Part shown: positions 62,474 through 64,000 of the stretch, one piece after another
Layout of the letters: the number at the start of each line of letters is the position of its first letter
How positions within the stretch are numbered: the first letter of the stretch is position 1
Source of the DNA: Burkholderia paludis
GTDB lineage: Bacteria; Pseudomonadota; Gammaproteobacteria; Burkholderiales; Burkholderiaceae
Direction: 5' to 3'
DNA: 64,000 nt
Assembly: GCF_000732615.1 (NCBI RefSeq)
Contig: NZ_JPGL01000018.1
Coordinates: 62,001 to 126,000 of the forward strand
The notes under the pieces: generated by a model
The model's input: the letters and a program-made list of their open reading frames with translations, nothing else
What the model was told of the DNA's origin: nothing
Database searches by the model: none
Translations under genes and position numbers: made by a program

Positions 62474-63127
62474 TCAGTCGCCGACGATGTTGAACGCGGC
62501 GTCGAGCACGGCCTGCCTGAAGGCGTCCGGCTGCAAGGGCAGCGGCGTGAACGGCAGCATGATGTGCCGGTACGACACCGTCGTGCCGATCGCGCTCGCG
62601 ATCATGAAAAACAGCACGTTCGGATCGACCGCGCGAATCGCGCCGGCCTGCACGGCTTCGTCCAGCAGCGGGAACATCACGTCGTAATACGGACGCACGA
62701 TCCGCTCCTGCAGCCGGTCGAGCCGCCCGCCCACCTCGGTCGCCGCGGTCGAGAAGAACATGCCTATGTCGGGCTCGTTGATCTCGTGATCGACGCACAG
62801 CTCGAGCGCCCGCCGCACGCGGTCCCGATGCGGCAGCGACGACGTGCGCAACGCGCGCAGCGCGTCGAACATCGGCTCGGCCAGCTCGACGATCTGCTCG
62901 ACGACCGCCAGCCACAACGTTTCCTTCGTGCCGAAATGGTGCGCGATCAGCGCCGCATCGACCCCCAGTTCGCGCGCAACCTCGCGCACGCTCGTCGCGT
63001 CGTAACCGCGCTTCGCGAACGTGCTGCGTGCGGCCCGCAATATCACGTCCGGACCGACGGACGCCCCGGCCAGCGGCCGCCCTCGCATACGCCGCTTGGC
63101 CGGCGCCCGCTCAGTAACTTCAGCCAC
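62474..63127 (-). CDS. TetR-family transcriptional regulator
   Basis: 217-residue repressor from a GTG start at 63127, chosen because AAGGAGAG stands upstream; the ORF upstream to 63223 lacks such a site. Helix-turn-helix segment ILRAARSTFAKRGYDATSVREVARELGVDAALIAHHFGTKETL is typical. The C-terminal ligand domain (about 90-217) is unclassified. It diverges from the NADH dehydrogenase gene, and a 14-bp palindrome lies between them. Ligand unknown. Confidence 0.88.
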   Translation of the reverse strand: MAEVTERAPAKRRMRGRPLAGASVGPDVILRAARSTFAKRGYDATSVREVARELGVDAALIAHHFGTKETLWLAVVEQIVELAEPMFDALRALRTSSLPHRDRVRRALELCVDHEINEPDIGMFFSTAATEVGGRLDRLQERIVRPYYDVMFPLLDEAVQAGAIRAVDPNVLFFMIASAIGTTVSYRHIMLPFTPLPLQPDAFRQAVLDAAFNIVGD

Positions 63128-63256
63128 GTTTCTTTGCTCTCCTTGAACGATTCGATTGCAATGTTCCGGCCCCGTTTCAGCGTGACCGAAAACCGGCCCA
63201 CCTGCCCTGCTCTTCGTTGACACACGCAGCCGGGAAGCGCTAGGATCATACCTTAT

Positions 63257-63270
63257 TCATCACGTGATGA
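63257..63270. promoter_or_regulatory. Palindrome between tetR and ndh genes
   Basis: TCATCACGTGATGA is perfectly self-complementary and ends eight bases before the dehydrogenase ATG. It is a likely operator for the TetR protein, and would block the dehydrogenase ribosome site region or promoter. Confidence 0.5.
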
Positions 63271-63277
63271 TTTATAC

Positions 63278-64000
63278 ATGACAACCCCTACACGTATCGT
63301 CATCGTCGGCGGCGGGATCGCTGGACTTCAGCTCGCGACCCGCCTGGGCGAGCAGCTCGGCAAATCGGGCCGCGCGCAGGTCACCGTCGTCGACCGCAGC
63401 CCGACCCACATCTGGAAGCCGATGCTGCACACGATCGCGGCCGGCACGCGCGACGTGCAGCAGCAGCAGGTGATCTTCCTCGCCCATGCCCGCGACCACG
63501 GCTACACGTACCAGCCCGGCGAACTGAAGGGGCTCGATCGCGCGCGTCGCTGCGTGCAGCTCGGCGAGATCCGCTCGCAGAACGGCAATGTGGTGATCGA
63601 CGCGCGGGAACTCGAATACGACGTGCTGATCCTCGCGCTCGGCAGCCAGGCCAACGATTTCGGCACGCCCGGCGTACGCGAGCACTGCTATTTCATCGAC
63701 AGCCAGCAGCAGGCCGAAACCTTCAACGAAGCGTTGCGGATGCGCGTGTTCCGCAGCATCGCGCGCGACGAGCCGTTTCGCGTCGCGATCGTCGGCGCGG
63801 GCGCGACGGGCGTCGAACTGGCCGCGGAACTGAGCCGGCTGCTCGAAGTGGCGCAGGCCTATGGCGACGAAACGGTGCGCGAACGGCTGCAGCTCACGCT
63901 GCTCGAAAGCGGCCCGCGCATCCTCGCGGCATTTCCGCCGAAGATTTCCGCATCGGCACAGCAACGGCTCGAACAGATCGGCTTTCACGTGCTGACGTCG
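63278..64000 (+). CDS. Type II NADH dehydrogenase-like FAD oxidoreductase, cut by the right edge
   Basis: First 241 residues of a pyridine nucleotide-disulfide-type oxidoreductase. FAD-binding GxGxxG at the N-terminus (IVIVGGGIAGLQLATRLGE), then THIWKPMLHTIAAGT, VLILALGSQANDFGTPGV and the second Rossmann motif FRVAIVGAGATGVELAAELS. These are characteristic of Ndh-2, which passes electrons from NADH to quinone without pumping protons. No strong ribosome site precedes the ATG. The C-terminal membrane-anchoring part is outside the window. Confidence 0.87.
   Translation, partial: MTTPTRIVIVGGGIAGLQLATRLGEQLGKSGRAQVTVVDRSPTHIWKPMLHTIAAGTRDVQQQQVIFLAHARDHGYTYQPGELKGLDRARRCVQLGEIRSQNGNVVIDARELEYDVLILALGSQANDFGTPGVREHCYFIDSQQQAETFNEALRMRVFRSIARDEPFRVAIVGAGATGVELAAELSRLLEVAQAYGDETVRERLQLTLLESGPRILAAFPPKISASAQQRLEQIGFHVLTS

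Overview
The window looks like a piece of a Burkholderia chromosome, most probably from the Burkholderia cepacia complex and the equivalent of its second chromosome. The evidence is very high GC with long antisense shadow ORFs, and a recognisable quorum-sensing locus (cepR, an rsaM-like gene, cepI and the gene downstream of cepI) next to mgtC, as I recall the order in B. cenocepacia. Species cannot be fixed from this window.

Layout. 1-11 kb: a giant two-partner-secretion exoprotein of the filamentous haemagglutinin type on the minus strand, running off the left edge. 11-18 kb: three tandem paralogues, each with TPR repeats and a C-terminal GT9-like glycosyltransferase domain. 18-19.1 kb: an isolated gspI-gspJ pseudopilin pair. 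A shared DNA element (core TACGGACC) sits about 110-130 bp upstream of the first gene of each of these three minus-strand units, so I read them as one co-regulated surface-protein locus. 19.4-22.6 kb: a small unknown protein, alkB, a RutE/HadB nitroreductase and a membrane metallophosphoesterase. 23.3-28.2 kb: a ytcA-mdtN-mdtO-mdtP-type tripartite efflux operon with overlapping genes. 28.2-32.2 kb: mgtC behind a structured leader with a tiny ORF, then cepR / rsaM / cepI / a cepI-linked gene, ending at a possible small RNA gene with its own palindrome, promoter and terminator.

32.3-41 kb: mixed housekeeping and accessory genes: VOC, GNAT, ribA, CBS protein, DUF4148, rnk, a general porin, a YXWxxGxW-type secreted protein, an HxlR regulator with a strong palindromic operator divergent from a SnoaL-like protein, and a LuxR-type regulator. 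41.5-50.4 kb: an accessory catabolic and transport set: YtcJ-like amidohydrolase, isochorismatase-like hydrolase, two MFS transporters, a LysR regulator and an NCS1 permease.

50.6-55.8 kb: a compact regulon in two divergent pairs: Nu-class GST / AceE C-terminal-like protein, and MarR / complete AceE. Both divergent promoters carry copies of the same ATTGCAATTGCAAT-type palindrome. 55.9-62.4 kb: a MexEF-OprN-like RND pump (membrane fusion protein, pump, outer-membrane lipoprotein) divergent from soxR, with a SoxR-box palindrome inside a 19-bp promoter spacer. 62.5-64 kb: a TetR regulator divergent from a type II NADH dehydrogenase that is cut by the right edge; a perfect palindrome lies between them.

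No rRNA, tRNA, insertion sequence, phage gene or CRISPR array was seen.
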